DNA of 64,000 bases from assembly GCF_900106565.1 (NCBI RefSeq), contig NZ_FNNJ01000008.1:1-64000 (forward strand), read 5' to 3'. Every line of letters begins with the position of its first letter. Position 1 is the first letter of the stretch. The position numbers and the translations under genes were made by a program. Source of the DNA: Lutibacter oricola. Its GTDB lineage: Bacteria > Bacteroidota > Bacteroidia > Flavobacteriales > Flavobacteriaceae. The notes below the pieces were generated by a model that ran no database searches, was not told the DNA's origin, and was given only the letters and a program-made list of their open reading frames with translations. This document shows positions 26,182-35,473 of this stretch, piece by piece.

Positions 26182-27978
26182 TTAATCATTCAATTTTAAA
26201 ACAGCCATAAATGCTTCTTGTGGAATTTCTACATTACCAACTTGACGCATTCGTTTTTTTCCTTTTTTCTGTTTTTCTAATAATTTACGTTTACGAGAAA
26301 TATCTCCACCATAACATTTTGCAGTTACATCTTTACGTAATGCTTTTACAGTTTCACGAGAAATAATTTTAGCTCCAATTGCAGCTTGTATTGGAATATC
26401 AAATTGTTGACGTGGAATTAACTGACGTAATTTTTCGCACATTTTTTTTCCAATTCCATAGGCATTGTCTGCATGAATTAATGCCGAAAGTGCATCAACA
26501 GATTGTCCGTTTAATAAAACATCAACTTTAACAAGTTTTGAAGCTTGCATTCCAATTGGATGATAATCGAATGAAGCATATCCTTTTGAAACAGTTTTTA
26601 AACGATCGTAAAAATCGAAAACAATTTCAGCTAACGGCATATCAAAAGTTAATTCAACTCGTTCTGGGGTTAAATAAGTTTGGTTTGTAATTTGTCCACG
26701 TTTTTCAATACATAAACTCATTACTGGTCCAACAAAGTCAGATTTTGTAATTATTGTTGCTTTAATAAAAGGCTCTTCAACTCTATTTAATTTTGAAGGC
26801 TCTGGTAAATCAGATGGATTGTTTACTAATAAAACTTCATCTGGGTTTTTATTTGTAAATGCGTGGTAGCTAACGTTAGGTACTGTAGTAATTACAGTCA
26901 TATCAAACTCACGTTCTAAACGTTCTTGTATAATTTCTAAATGCAACATTCCTAAAAATCCACATCTAAATCCAAAACCTAAGGCAGCAGAACTTTCTGG
27001 AGCAAATACTAATGAAGCGTCATTGAGTTGTAATTTCTCCATTGAGTTACGAAGCTCCTCATAATCTTCAGTATCTACAGGGTAAATACCTGCAAATACC
27101 ATTGGTTTTACATCTTCAAAACCATCAATAATATTTTGAGTTGGTTGTGCAGCATCAGTAATTGTATCTCCAACTTTTACTTCACTAGCAGTTTTAATAC
27201 CAGTAATTAAATAACCAACATCACCGGCTTTAATACTTTGTTTTGGTGCTTGTGTTAATTTTAATGTACCAACTTCATCAGCAAAATACTCATTGTCGGT
27301 AGCCATAAATTTAATACGTTGTCCTTTTTTTATTTCACCATTTAATACTCTAAAATAAGTTTCAACTCCTCGATATGAGTTGTAAACAGAGTCAAAAATT
27401 AAGGCTTGTAAAGGTTCATCAACATTTCCTTCAGGAGCAGGAACACGTTCTATAATAGCTTTTAATATATTTTCTACTCCAAAACCTGTTTTACCACTTG
27501 CATGAATAACTTCTTCAGCTTCGCAACCTAAAAGATCTACAATATCATCAGTAACTTCTTCTGGGTTTGCACCTGGTAAATCAACTTTATTTAACACAGG
27601 AATAATTTCTAAATCATTTTCAAGAGCTAAATATAAGTTCGAAATTGTTTGCGCTTGAATACTTTGAGCCGCATCTACAATAAGTAGCGCTCCTTCACAA
27701 GCAGCAATAGAACGAGAAACTTCATAAGAAAAATCTACGTGACCTGGAGTGTCAATTAAGTTTAACACGTATTTTTCACCTTCATAAATATAATCCATTT
27801 GAATAGCGTGACTTTTAATGGTAATACCACGTTCACGTTCTAAATCCATATTATCTAACAGTTGTGCTTGTTCTTCACGAGCAGTAACAGTACCGGTGTG
27901 ACCTAATAATCTATCGGCCAAGGTGCTTTTACCGTGATCAATATGTGCTATAATGCAAAAGTTTCTAATGTTTTTCAT
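26182..27978 (-). CDS. lepA: Elongation factor 4 (LepA)
   Basis: 598 residues, the standard length. The GTPase motifs [16 protein letters not shown] (G1), RGITIK (G2), [12 protein letters not shown] (G3) and NKVDLPGA (G4) are visible, followed by the LepA-specific C-terminal domain ending [20 protein letters not shown]. It is a ribosome-associated GTPase that acts on stalled or mispositioned ribosomes. It is transcribed alone, with a TATCTTTG -7 box upstream. Confidence 0.98.
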   Translation of the reverse strand: MKNIRNFCIIAHIDHGKSTLADRLLGHTGTVTAREEQAQLLDNMDLERERGITIKSHAIQMDYIYEGEKYVLNLIDTPGHVDFSYEVSRSIAACEGALLIVDAAQSIQAQTISNLYLALENDLEIIPVLNKVDLPGANPEEVTDDIVDLLGCEAEEVIHASGKTGFGVENILKAIIERVPAPEGNVDEPLQALIFDSVYNSYRGVETYFRVLNGEIKKGQRIKFMATDNEYFADEVGTLKLTQAPKQSIKAGDVGYLITGIKTASEVKVGDTITDAAQPTQNIIDGFEDVKPMVFAGIYPVDTEDYEELRNSMEKLQLNDASLVFAPESSAALGFGFRCGFLGMLHLEIIQERLEREFDMTVITTVPNVSYHAFTNKNPDEVLLVNNPSDLPEPSKLNRVEEPFIKATIITKSDFVGPVMSLCIEKRGQITNQTYLTPERVELTFDMPLAEIVFDFYDRLKTVSKGYASFDYHPIGMQASKLVKVDVLLNGQSVDALSALIHADNAYGIGKKMCEKLRQLIPRQQFDIPIQAAIGAKIISRETVKALRKDVTAKCYGGDISRKRKLLEKQKKGKKRMRQVGNVEIPQEAFMAVLKLND

Positions 27979-28007
27979 ACTTCGTATTCCTGTCTCTTTA
28001 TTTGGCG

Positions 28008-28015
28008 CAAAGATA
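28008..28015 (-). promoter_or_regulatory. -7 promoter element of lepA
   Basis: The minus strand reads TATCTTTG, an exact consensus match followed by CGCC, the same 12 bases (TATCTTTGCGCC) as in the meaB promoter at 47764. The leader is about 25 nt. Confidence 0.6.
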
Positions 28016-28048
28016 ACTAATTATTTATTCAAAAAGTTAAAATAAAAT

Positions 28049-29026
28049 CTAGTCGTGTTTTGGATATGTAATATTTGCTTTTTTTCTGATTTTATCAAGT
28101 GTTCTTATTAGGTTTAAACTAACGGTATTTGTTAAAACAGGACTTTCAATTAAGTTGTTGTCCAAACATTCCATTACGTGAATAGCTTCAAACTGATAAC
28201 CCATATTTGGACCAGGATTAAATGTGATTTTTTCTAAAGTTTCATTTTGAATTAATTCAATAGAATCATTTGAAAAACGCTCGTATTTAATAGTTCCATT
28301 TTCAAAAATAAGTTCAACATCGTTTTTGTAATTAGATGTAACACTTGAATTTAAAACAGCATTTGAACCGTTTTTATAGCCAAAAAGCATAGAAATACTT
28401 TCTTCGGAACCAGAAGGGCTAAAGTGTGGTATTGTTTCAATTTTATCAGGAATTCCTAATAACATTAAAGCGGTAAATACTGGGTAAATACCTATATCTA
28501 ATAAAGATCCTCCGCCCAAGTCTAAATTGTATAACCTGCTATTAGAATCAAAAGGTTGGTTAAACATAAAGTCGGATTTAACAAACTTTAGTTTTCCAAG
28601 TTTTCTAGTGTTTATAAGTTCAAGTACTTTATTAAATTTAGGTCTAAAAATAACCCAAAAAGCTTCCATTAAAAAGGTGTTGTATTCTTTTGAAGCCAAA
28701 ATCATTTGTTCAACTTCTTTGGTGTTTATAGCAAATGCTTTTTCGCATAGAACAGCTTTTTTAAAATTTAAGCAAAGTAAAGTATGCTCTTTATGAAAAC
28801 TGTGAGGAGTTGCAATGTAAACGATATCAACTTTAGGGTCGTTTACCATCTCTAGGTAAGAGCCATAAGCTTTTTCAAAATTAAATTCTGAAGCAAAATT
28901 AGTTGCTGTATCAATGTTTCTTGATGCTGTAGCGTATAAATTAGCGTTTGGTAAGTCCTTTAATTCAAGGGTGAATTTTTTAGCAATACTACCGCATCCT
29001 AAAATGGCCCAATTATAAGTTTTCAT
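28049..29026 (-). CDS. Gfo/Idh/MocA-family oxidoreductase
   Basis: 325 residues. The Rossmann start NWAILGCGSIAKKFTLEL is followed by DIVYIATPHSFHKEH and the active-site segment CEKAFAINTKEVEQ, in which EKA replaces the usual EKP; this variant is common in the dihydrodiol dehydrogenase-like branch. The C-terminal substrate domain contains DLGGGSLLDIGIYP. The substrate is unknown. It is only about 30% similar by eye to the other Gfo/Idh protein at 10600 and is not a recent duplicate. A single-gene unit with its own -7 box. Confidence 0.87.
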   Translation of the reverse strand: MKTYNWAILGCGSIAKKFTLELKDLPNANLYATASRNIDTATNFASEFNFEKAYGSYLEMVNDPKVDIVYIATPHSFHKEHTLLCLNFKKAVLCEKAFAINTKEVEQMILASKEYNTFLMEAFWVIFRPKFNKVLELINTRKLGKLKFVKSDFMFNQPFDSNSRLYNLDLGGGSLLDIGIYPVFTALMLLGIPDKIETIPHFSPSGSEESISMLFGYKNGSNAVLNSSVTSNYKNDVELIFENGTIKYERFSNDSIELIQNETLEKITFNPGPNMGYQFEAIHVMECLDNNLIESPVLTNTVSLNLIRTLDKIRKKANITYPKHD

Positions 29027-29044
29027 AAGTGTAATGTTTCAAAT

Positions 29045-29052
29045 TCAAATTT
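29045..29052 (-). promoter_or_regulatory. -7 promoter element of the Gfo/Idh gene
   Basis: The minus strand reads TAAATTTG, an exact consensus match 18 bp before the ATG at 29026. Confidence 0.45.
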
Positions 29053-29106
29053 ATGTTATAGAATTTAAATAATACACTACACTTATAAAAACATTTTTAA
29101 ATAGTA

Positions 29107-29718
29107 TTAATGAAATTCAACTAAACCAGTAGTAACATCATAAGAAGCTCCTACAATTTCAATTTCTCCATTTTTTTCCATTTCAGCTAAAATTGGACTT
29201 TCTTTTCTTATTCTATCAATAGATACATTTACGTTTTCAAAACTAACTTCTTCTATTTGCTCTTGAGTTAGTTCTCCATCTCCTTTACGTATAGAATTTA
29301 CAGCAGGTTTAATTTTTTCTAGTAAAGGTGTAATGTTACCAAGCTCCACATTTTTACAAGCAGATGTTACAGCACCACATTTTGTGTGGCCCATTACAAC
29401 TAAAATTTTTGAACCAGCAACTTTACAAGCATATTCCATTGAGCCTAGCACATCTTCATTTACTACGTTTCCAGCAACTCTAACGCTAAAAACATCGCCA
29501 ATTCCTTGGTCAAAAACTAATTCAGCAGGAACTCTAGAATCAATACAACTAAGTATTACTGCAAAAGGATATTGTCCTTTACTAGTTTCAAATACTTGAT
29601 CTTTTAAATTTCTTTGTGCTTTTAAGTTTTCAACAAATCTTTTGTTTCCTTCTACCAAAATAGTATGTGCTAATTTTGGTGTTAAATTTTGTTGTGTTTC
29701 TTTAGTTTGTGTTCTCAT
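29107..29718 (-). CDS. Beta-class carbonic anhydrase (copy 1)
   Basis: 203 residues. The zinc ligands and catalytic dyad are visible: C58 and D60 in SCIDSRVPAE, and H111 and C114 in GHTKCGAV. The enzyme interconverts CO2 and bicarbonate in the cytoplasm. It is 11 bp downstream of a SulP transporter and in the same unit as tetR, which suggests a role coupled to bicarbonate transport. A second, clearly related enzyme lies at 35474 beside another SulP gene, with identical spacing of the four key residues. Confidence 0.95.
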   Translation of the reverse strand: MRTQTKETQQNLTPKLAHTILVEGNKRFVENLKAQRNLKDQVFETSKGQYPFAVILSCIDSRVPAELVFDQGIGDVFSVRVAGNVVNEDVLGSMEYACKVAGSKILVVMGHTKCGAVTSACKNVELGNITPLLEKIKPAVNSIRKGDGELTQEQIEEVSFENVNVSIDRIRKESPILAEMEKNGEIEIVGASYDVTTGLVEFH

Positions 29719-29729
29719 TTTTATTTTTT

Positions 29730-31589
29730 TTAGTTATGTTTTTCTTTAATCCAAGCTATAGACTCATCAAATGTTTCGAAAATTTGATCTTCCGGTACTA
29801 AATCTGGAATGATATCAATTCGTTCCATTAGATATCTAGGTTGTTCTAATAAATCTACAAATAATACTGTAATATCGTGAGCTTGTAACTCCTGTAAAGC
29901 ATCTTCCATTGCATATAAACCAGATTGATCCATATATTGCATTCGCCCTAAACGAATAATAACTTTTGAAGCTGTTTTTGGTATTTGTTGTGCTAATTGT
30001 TGAAAATCACTTGTAGAACCAAAAAATAATGGTCCTTTAATATGTTTAATAAATACCTCTTCTTTATATTCTTCAGGAAAATCAATTTCATCTTTCCAAG
30101 ATTCTTCTTTTAACGTTTTAACATCAGAACGTTTAGCAGTTAAATCTCCAATCTTTTTCATAAACATTAGCGAAGCAAATACTAATCCAATACCAACAGC
30201 ATAAACTAAGTTCCAGAAAGTTGACAAACCTAATACAGTAAGCATTATTAGTACTTCCATACTGAATTTTATAGGCCCTATCTTAACATCTTTTGGTAAA
30301 TAAGGAATTGCTTTTAATCCTTTATAATCCATAACCCCAATACCAACTGTAATTAGTATTCCGGCTAAAACGGCTGCTGGAATTTTAGATGCTAATGGTG
30401 CTAATACTAATAAAACAATAAATAACAAAACACCAGCAACCATACCAGAAAGTCTAGTTTTACCACCAGAATTAATGTTTACAACTGTACGGATTGTTGC
30501 TCCTGCACCTGGAATACCTCCAAATAATGAAGCAATACTGTTTCCAATTCCTTGACCAATTAATTCTTTATTTGGTTTGTGTTTGGTTTTAGTCATATTA
30601 TCGGCAACAACACTTGTTAGTAAAGAGTCTATAGCTCCTAAAAGTGCTAGAGTTAGAGCCGTAAAAATATATGGTGTTAAACCGTCTAGATTAAAATCTG
30701 TAAATATGCCGCTTTGGAATTGTGGTAACCCTTGCGGAATTTCAGGTATTGGTCGGTAATCTAAGTTGGCAAGCATTGCAATTGCAGACATTACTACTAG
30801 GGCAACCAAAGTACTTGGAACTTTTGTTGTTATTCGTTTAAATCCATAGATAATAATAATTGTTCCTAAAGCTAAAATTAATTCTAACCAATTTATATTT
30901 TTTATAGCTCTAGGTAATATTTTTAACGCTCCTAAAACACCTGAAGCTTCTTTGCCTGCTAATGTTTTAGATTCTTTTAAAATATCATCTTGAGTAACTT
31001 TGTTTGCGCGATTAATGGTTTCTTTAAAGTCTTCAATTACAAGTATACCTTCTCCTGCTTCATCTTTTAAAATATTTTCAAGAATTAATTCTTCTGCTTG
31101 TGGTTTAAACTGAGTTACATATTCAGTATCTTCTTTTGGATAGTAACCAATAGATGGTAAAATTTGAGTAACTAAAATTATAACTCCAATAGCTGTCATA
31201 AACCCAGAGACAACAGGGTAAGGAATATAACGAATGTATTTTCCTAGTCCAATAACCCCTAAACCAATTTGCATTAGTCCTGCCAACAAGAAAACCATTA
31301 AAATAATTGGTAATGCTTTAGTTACATCACCATCATTAGTAGCAATTATTCCTGCAATTACAACCATACTTACGGCTGTCATTGGTGCTGTTGGACCAGA
31401 AATTTGCGTGTTAGTTCCTCCAAAAAGAGCTGCAAAAAAACTGATAAAAATAGCTCCATAAAGTCCAGCACTTGGGCCTAACCCTGAGCTAACCCCAAAT
31501 GCTAATGCTAAAGGAAGAGCTACAATACCTGCAGTTATTCCTCCAAATAAATCACCGCGAAAGTGTTTAAAGTCAAATAATTTTTTCAT
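29730..31589 (-). CDS. SulP-family anion transporter with STAS domain (copy 1)
   Basis: 619 residues. About 14 membrane segments (FRGDLFGGITAGIVALPLAL at the N-terminus, GPTAPMTAVSMVV, GAIDSLLTSVVADNMT) are followed by a C-terminal STAS domain (KVIIRLGRMQYMDQSGLYAM). A hydrophilic insertion of about 60 residues occurs near residues 150-215. SulP proteins carry sulfate, bicarbonate or other anions. The adjacent carbonic anhydrase makes bicarbonate the likely substrate here. It lies 20 bp after tetR. Confidence 0.92.
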   Translation of the reverse strand: MKKLFDFKHFRGDLFGGITAGIVALPLALAFGVSSGLGPSAGLYGAIFISFFAALFGGTNTQISGPTAPMTAVSMVVIAGIIATNDGDVTKALPIILMVFLLAGLMQIGLGVIGLGKYIRYIPYPVVSGFMTAIGVIILVTQILPSIGYYPKEDTEYVTQFKPQAEELILENILKDEAGEGILVIEDFKETINRANKVTQDDILKESKTLAGKEASGVLGALKILPRAIKNINWLELILALGTIIIIYGFKRITTKVPSTLVALVVMSAIAMLANLDYRPIPEIPQGLPQFQSGIFTDFNLDGLTPYIFTALTLALLGAIDSLLTSVVADNMTKTKHKPNKELIGQGIGNSIASLFGGIPGAGATIRTVVNINSGGKTRLSGMVAGVLLFIVLLVLAPLASKIPAAVLAGILITVGIGVMDYKGLKAIPYLPKDVKIGPIKFSMEVLIMLTVLGLSTFWNLVYAVGIGLVFASLMFMKKIGDLTAKRSDVKTLKEESWKDEIDFPEEYKEEVFIKHIKGPLFFGSTSDFQQLAQQIPKTASKVIIRLGRMQYMDQSGLYAMEDALQELQAHDITVLFVDLLEQPRYLMERIDIIPDLVPEDQIFETFDESIAWIKEKHN

Positions 31590-31609
31590 TTTTTAAATTA
31601 GTTTAAATA

Positions 31610-32278
31610 TTAGATAGTGAAATTTATAACCATTTCTGTATAAAATTTTTCAATGGAATTGTTTTCTTTATTAATGTCGGTTAAAGAAGGTAAATGTTCA
31701 GCAAAATATTTTTGATGATGTGCACCTTCAATTATTGTTGAAACTAGCATATGTGGATATTGAAAATCAGGTTTAAGTTCTAATAAAATATCACTTACAC
31801 GTTGTACTACTATTTTATAAGCTTTAAAAAAACCTTTCTTATTTTCGGCATCTACATCTTTTGTGTGATAAGATTTTATAGATTCAGAAATAATAATATT
31901 ACTTAATAAAGTTTCATTTATATATGGAATTAATGTTGACTCCATAACTGGTTTTGTAAGAATGCTAATAGATTTTAATAAACGTTCTTTTGGAGACTCA
32001 ACGTTGGTCGTAGCAAAAACAATTTGATATTCAATCCACCTCCAATACCAACTAGTTAAGTAAACTAGCAACATGTGTTTATTTTTAAAGTAGCGGTAAA
32101 TTGAACTTTCTGGGGAATTAATTTCTTCACCTAATTTTTTAAATGTAAAAGCCTCAAAACCAATTTTATCAATTAATTCAATACTTTTTGAAAGTATTTT
32201 TTTACCTAATTCAGATGAGTCAGGTTTTTTACAATATAGCTCTTTATTTACGTCAAAATTTATGTTTAAATTATTCAT
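31610..32278 (-). CDS. TetR-family transcriptional regulator
   Basis: 222 residues. The N-terminal helix-turn-helix is FTFKKLGEEINSPESSIYRY (about residues 43-62), followed by an all-helical ligand domain. It is the first gene of the tetR-SulP-carbonic anhydrase unit and divergent from the second SulP cluster, so it probably controls both. The 10-mer AGTATTACTA occurs just upstream of its own start (32309-32318) and again as half of a perfect inverted repeat over the opposing promoter, a credible operator. The effector is unknown. Confidence 0.9.
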   Translation of the reverse strand: MNNLNINFDVNKELYCKKPDSSELGKKILSKSIELIDKIGFEAFTFKKLGEEINSPESSIYRYFKNKHMLLVYLTSWYWRWIEYQIVFATTNVESPKERLLKSISILTKPVMESTLIPYINETLLSNIIISESIKSYHTKDVDAENKKGFFKAYKIVVQRVSDILLELKPDFQYPHMLVSTIIEGAHHQKYFAEHLPSLTDINKENNSIEKFYTEMVINFTI

Positions 32279-32308
32279 AAATTACTAAGTATTTATTGTA
32301 AATATAAG

Positions 32309-32318
32309 AGTATTACTA
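32309..32318. promoter_or_regulatory. Candidate TetR operator half-site upstream of tetR
   Basis: AGTATTACTA, identical to the half-sites at 32601-32632, and immediately upstream of a near-consensus -7 box TATATTTA read toward tetR. Confidence 0.45.
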
Positions 32319-32600
32319 GTTAAAAAGAAATTATTGCGCTTATTAATTTAAATAATTAATATAATAAGTAAGCGTTAGTTGGTTGCTAAAGTTGATTTGG
32401 TTTTTTGAAAGGCTACTTTTTTTACTTAGAATCAATTACTTTCATAGTGCTATTAGTAATTAAGTAGACCAGCTAACCCTAATACCAATTAATTGTAGTA
32501 AGAAATAATTGTTTAATTTATTCAGTTAATTTCTTAGAAATAAGCACCTCAAAAAAAGAAATTTACAATGAGTATATAAAAGCTTAACACTTTTTTATGA

Positions 32601-32632
32601 TAGTAATACTATTATTTTTAAAAGTATTACTA
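32601..32632. promoter_or_regulatory. Candidate TetR operator: perfect 10-bp inverted repeat
   Basis: TAGTAATACT (32601-32610) and AGTATTACTA (32623-32632) are exact reverse complements with a 12-bp spacer. The right arm overlaps the first two bases of the -7 box TATATTTG (32631-32638), so binding would block the plus-strand promoter. Confidence 0.5.
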
Positions 32633-32638
32633 TATTTG
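32631..32638 (+). promoter_or_regulatory. -7 promoter element of the small exported protein / SulP unit
   Basis: TATATTTG followed by C, an exact consensus match 23 bp before the ATG at 32662. Confidence 0.55.
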
Positions 32639-32661
32639 CCGTCGATAAAAACAAAAATGAA

Positions 32662-32958
32662 ATGAAAAAAAGAGGGATTTCTTTATTTTTCTCGGTACTT
32701 TTTCTGCTATTTATAGGCTTACCAACTATTCTTACAATGGTTGATAGTACTATTGATATTTCATTAGTTATTACTACTCCTGATGATGAAGAAAGCGAAA
32801 AGAATTTGGAATTTCAGGTTGTGTTTCCTCAAGTAAAATCAAATAATTCAGGTATTTCAGTATCGTATTTAAAAATTAATTTACTGTATTTCAGTAAAAA
32901 ATATGGTAAACCGTATCTAGATATTATTTCTCCTCCCCCCGATTATCATATTTCATAA
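32662..32958 (+). CDS. Small uncharacterised exported or membrane-anchored protein
   Basis: 98 residues. A basic start (MKKRG) and a hydrophobic segment at about 6-26 form a signal peptide or anchor. An acidic patch (DDEESEKN) follows, and the C-terminus has SPPPDYHIS. No domain is recognised. Translation starts at ATG 32662; the ATG 5 bp earlier runs into a stop after two codons. It has a clear promoter under apparent TetR control and precedes the SulP gene by 84 bp. Possibly a small partner of the transport module; function unknown. Confidence 0.6.
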   Translation: MKKRGISLFFSVLFLLFIGLPTILTMVDSTIDISLVITTPDDEESEKNLEFQVVFPQVKSNNSGISVSYLKINLLYFSKKYGKPYLDIISPPPDYHIS

Positions 32959-33042
32959 GTCGGTTCAATATATTAATTAGAAATAATCATTAAAATTTAT
33001 CAAGTTTTAGTTTTGAGTAACTAAAATAAAACTATTTATAGT

Positions 33043-34635
33043 ATGTTAAAAAGTATTAAAAGTGACTTGCCAGCGAGTATAGTCGTGTTTTTTGTTGCAT
33101 TACCATTATGTTTAGGTATTGCATTAGCTAGTGGTGCTCCTCTTTTTTCAGGTTTAATTTCTGGAATTGTTGGAGGTGTAGTAGTAGGGTCTTTAAGTGG
33201 CTCTAAAATTGGAGTTAGTGGTCCGGCTGCAGGATTGGCAGCCATAGTTTTAACAGCAATTGGAACTTTAGGAAGTTATGAAAATTTCTTGGTAGCTGTT
33301 GTTTTAGGTGGAATTATTCAATTAATTTTTGGCTTTTTAAAAGCAGGAATTATTGGGTATTATTTTCCTTCTTCAGTAATTAAAGGAATGTTAACAGGAA
33401 TTGGAATTATTATTATTCTTAAGCAAATTCCACATTTTTTTGGATACGATTCAGATCCAGAAGGTGACTTTGCTTTTTTTCAAGTTGATGGAGAAAATAC
33501 ATTTTCTGAAATTTTTATGGCTCTAAATAATATTAGCCTAGGTTCTACTATTATTGGTCTTATCGGTTTAGGTATTTTATTACTTTGGAGTAATGTTCTA
33601 TCAAACAAAGGAAAAATATTTCAATTAATACAAGGGCCATTAGTGGCTGTTGTTGCAGGTATTATTTACTTTCTAATAACAGGATCTAATTCAAAGTTTG
33701 GTATTAGTCCTTCTCATTTAGTAAGTGTTCCTGTACCAGAAAGTTTAGATTCTTTTTTAGGGCAATTTAGTTTTCCAAATTTCTCTCAAATTACAAACCC
33801 AGAAGTTTGGATTGTTGCATTTACAATAGCATTAGTAGCTAGTTTAGAAACTTTATTATGTGTAGAGGCTACAGATAAGTTAGATCCACATAAAAATGTT
33901 ACTCCAACAAATAGAGAGTTATTAGCACAAGGAACTGGTAATATAGTTTCTGGATTAATTGGAGGTTTACCAATAACACAAGTAATTGTAAGAAGTTCTG
34001 CTAACATTCAATCTGGAGGAAGAACTAAAATGTCGGCAATTATTCATGGTCTTTTACTACTTACTGCAGTAATTCTTATTCCTAGACTTATTAATAAAAT
34101 TCCTCTTTCGGTATTAGCAGCCATCCTTTTTATTGTGGGGTATAAATTAGCTAAACCAGCACTATTTAAAAAAATGTACAAATTAGGTTGGAAACAATCT
34201 GTACCGTTTTTTGTTACTGTAATTGGAATTGTATTTACGGATTTATTAGTAGGTATTGGATTAGGTTTATTAGTTGGTATAGTTGTTATTTTATTAAAAA
34301 GTTATCAAAACTCTCACTTTCTACATATTGAAGATAAGAGCAACGGAAAACATAAAATTAAAATGGAACTTGCTGAGGAGGTAACCTTCTTTAACAAAGG
34401 TGCTATTTTAAAAGAATTAGATAGTTTACCTATAGATACTTACTTAGAATTTGATGTTACTAAAACCAGGTATTTGGACTATGATATTATAGAAATTTTA
34501 GAGGATTTTGCATTTAAAGCCAAAGAAAGAAATATTGATATTAAGTTAATTTCAAAAAGAGGTATTGTTGAAAATCCATCTAGTTTTATTGAGTTTTTTC
34601 AATTGAGACCTAAGTCTAACATAAGTTTAAGTTAG
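33043..34635 (+). CDS. SulP-family anion (probable bicarbonate) transporter (copy 2)
   Basis: 530 residues. The membrane domain starts LPASIVVFFVALPLCLGIAL, with GVSGPAAGLAAIVLTAI and ETLLCVEATDKLDPHKN as conserved SulP segments. The C-terminal ~90 residues contain EVTFFNKGAILKELDSLP and a STAS-like DVTKTRYLDYDIIEIL strand-helix, shorter than in copy 1. It is clearly of a different SulP branch from copy 1. UspA and carbonic anhydrase genes follow at 6 and 25 bp, as in known SulP-carbonic anhydrase bicarbonate modules. A possible -7 box TAGTTTTG lies at 33008. Confidence 0.92.
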   Translation: MLKSIKSDLPASIVVFFVALPLCLGIALASGAPLFSGLISGIVGGVVVGSLSGSKIGVSGPAAGLAAIVLTAIGTLGSYENFLVAVVLGGIIQLIFGFLKAGIIGYYFPSSVIKGMLTGIGIIIILKQIPHFFGYDSDPEGDFAFFQVDGENTFSEIFMALNNISLGSTIIGLIGLGILLLWSNVLSNKGKIFQLIQGPLVAVVAGIIYFLITGSNSKFGISPSHLVSVPVPESLDSFLGQFSFPNFSQITNPEVWIVAFTIALVASLETLLCVEATDKLDPHKNVTPTNRELLAQGTGNIVSGLIGGLPITQVIVRSSANIQSGGRTKMSAIIHGLLLLTAVILIPRLINKIPLSVLAAILFIVGYKLAKPALFKKMYKLGWKQSVPFFVTVIGIVFTDLLVGIGLGLLVGIVVILLKSYQNSHFLHIEDKSNGKHKIKMELAEEVTFFNKGAILKELDSLPIDTYLEFDVTKTRYLDYDIIEILEDFAFKAKERNIDIKLISKRGIVENPSSFIEFFQLRPKSNISLS

Positions 34636-34641
34636 TAAGAC

Positions 34642-35448
34642 ATGAGAAATTTTAAATATAAAATACTCGTACTTTCAGACTTAAAAAAAACAGCAAATTC
34701 AACATTAAAAAGTAGTGTAAGTTTAGCTAAGATGATTGGTGCGGAAATAACATTATTTCATGTTAAAGAATACATAGATATTGTAGATAGAGACAACCAA
34801 TTAACTACAATGCGAACTTTAAATGAAGAGCATAAGAAAACCAAAAAGAAAATAAATGACATTGTTAATAGCTTTTCAAAAGAATACGATGTAAAAATCA
34901 ATGGTAATTATGCATTTGGAAAAGTGAAAGAAGAAATTCAAAAACAAATAGAAGCTTACAATCCAGATATTATTGTTTTAGGCCATCGAAAGGCGGCTCC
35001 TTTTAAATTAATTGGAGATAGCATTACACGCTTTGTACTAAAAAAGTTTAATGGAGTTATAATGATTTCTTCAAATGAAAACGCATTATCACCCAACGAA
35101 AAAATGTCCTTAGGAGTATTAAATGGTTCTAATAAAATTATGAAAACTGAGCTTTCTAACGATTTAATGCCGCATACAAAAGCGCCATTAAAATCTTTTA
35201 GAATTCTTAATAGTCAAGATGCAACTAAAGACACATCAAAATTAAACGAAGAAAAAATGGTAGAATATGTATTTGAGCAAAACGCGAATGCTATGAAAAC
35301 ACTTTCTTCGTATTTACAAAAAAACAACATTAATTTATTATGTGTAGATAGAGATAAAAATAACGGAAATAACACTGTAAATGCAGAGACATCATTAAAA
35401 GAGGTAGTAAGCAAGTTAAACGTTTCGTTATTAGTTTCTGAAGCATAA
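34642..35448 (+). CDS. Universal stress protein (UspA) family
   Basis: 268 residues, about twice the minimal Usp length. The N-terminal domain (residues 1 to about 145) has KILVLSDLKKTANSTLKSSV and the nucleotide-binding loop VLGHRKAAPFKLIGDSITRF. The second half is degenerate and lacks a clear binding loop. It lies between a SulP transporter and a carbonic anhydrase, 6 and 25 bp apart, so it probably modulates or senses the state of the transport unit. Cytoplasmic. Confidence 0.85.
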   Translation: MRNFKYKILVLSDLKKTANSTLKSSVSLAKMIGAEITLFHVKEYIDIVDRDNQLTTMRTLNEEHKKTKKKINDIVNSFSKEYDVKINGNYAFGKVKEEIQKQIEAYNPDIIVLGHRKAAPFKLIGDSITRFVLKKFNGVIMISSNENALSPNEKMSLGVLNGSNKIMKTELSNDLMPHTKAPLKSFRILNSQDATKDTSKLNEEKMVEYVFEQNANAMKTLSSYLQKNNINLLCVDRDKNNGNNTVNAETSLKEVVSKLNVSLLVSEA

Positions 35449-35473
35449 TTTATTTAAAAAAAACAAAACACAT

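Larger units (their letters stand above)
32279..32661. promoter_or_regulatory. Central regulatory region of the SulP/carbonic anhydrase module (383 bp, no gene)
   Basis: Holds the tetR promoter region, candidate TetR sites at 32309-32318 and 32601-32632, and a -7 box at 32631. It also contains sequence blocks shared with the noncoding region at 40543-40771: TATTACTAGTTA, AGTTGGTT, and TTACTTT-N3-AGTGCTATTA-N-TAA. No convincing reading frame is seen. Confidence 0.6.
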
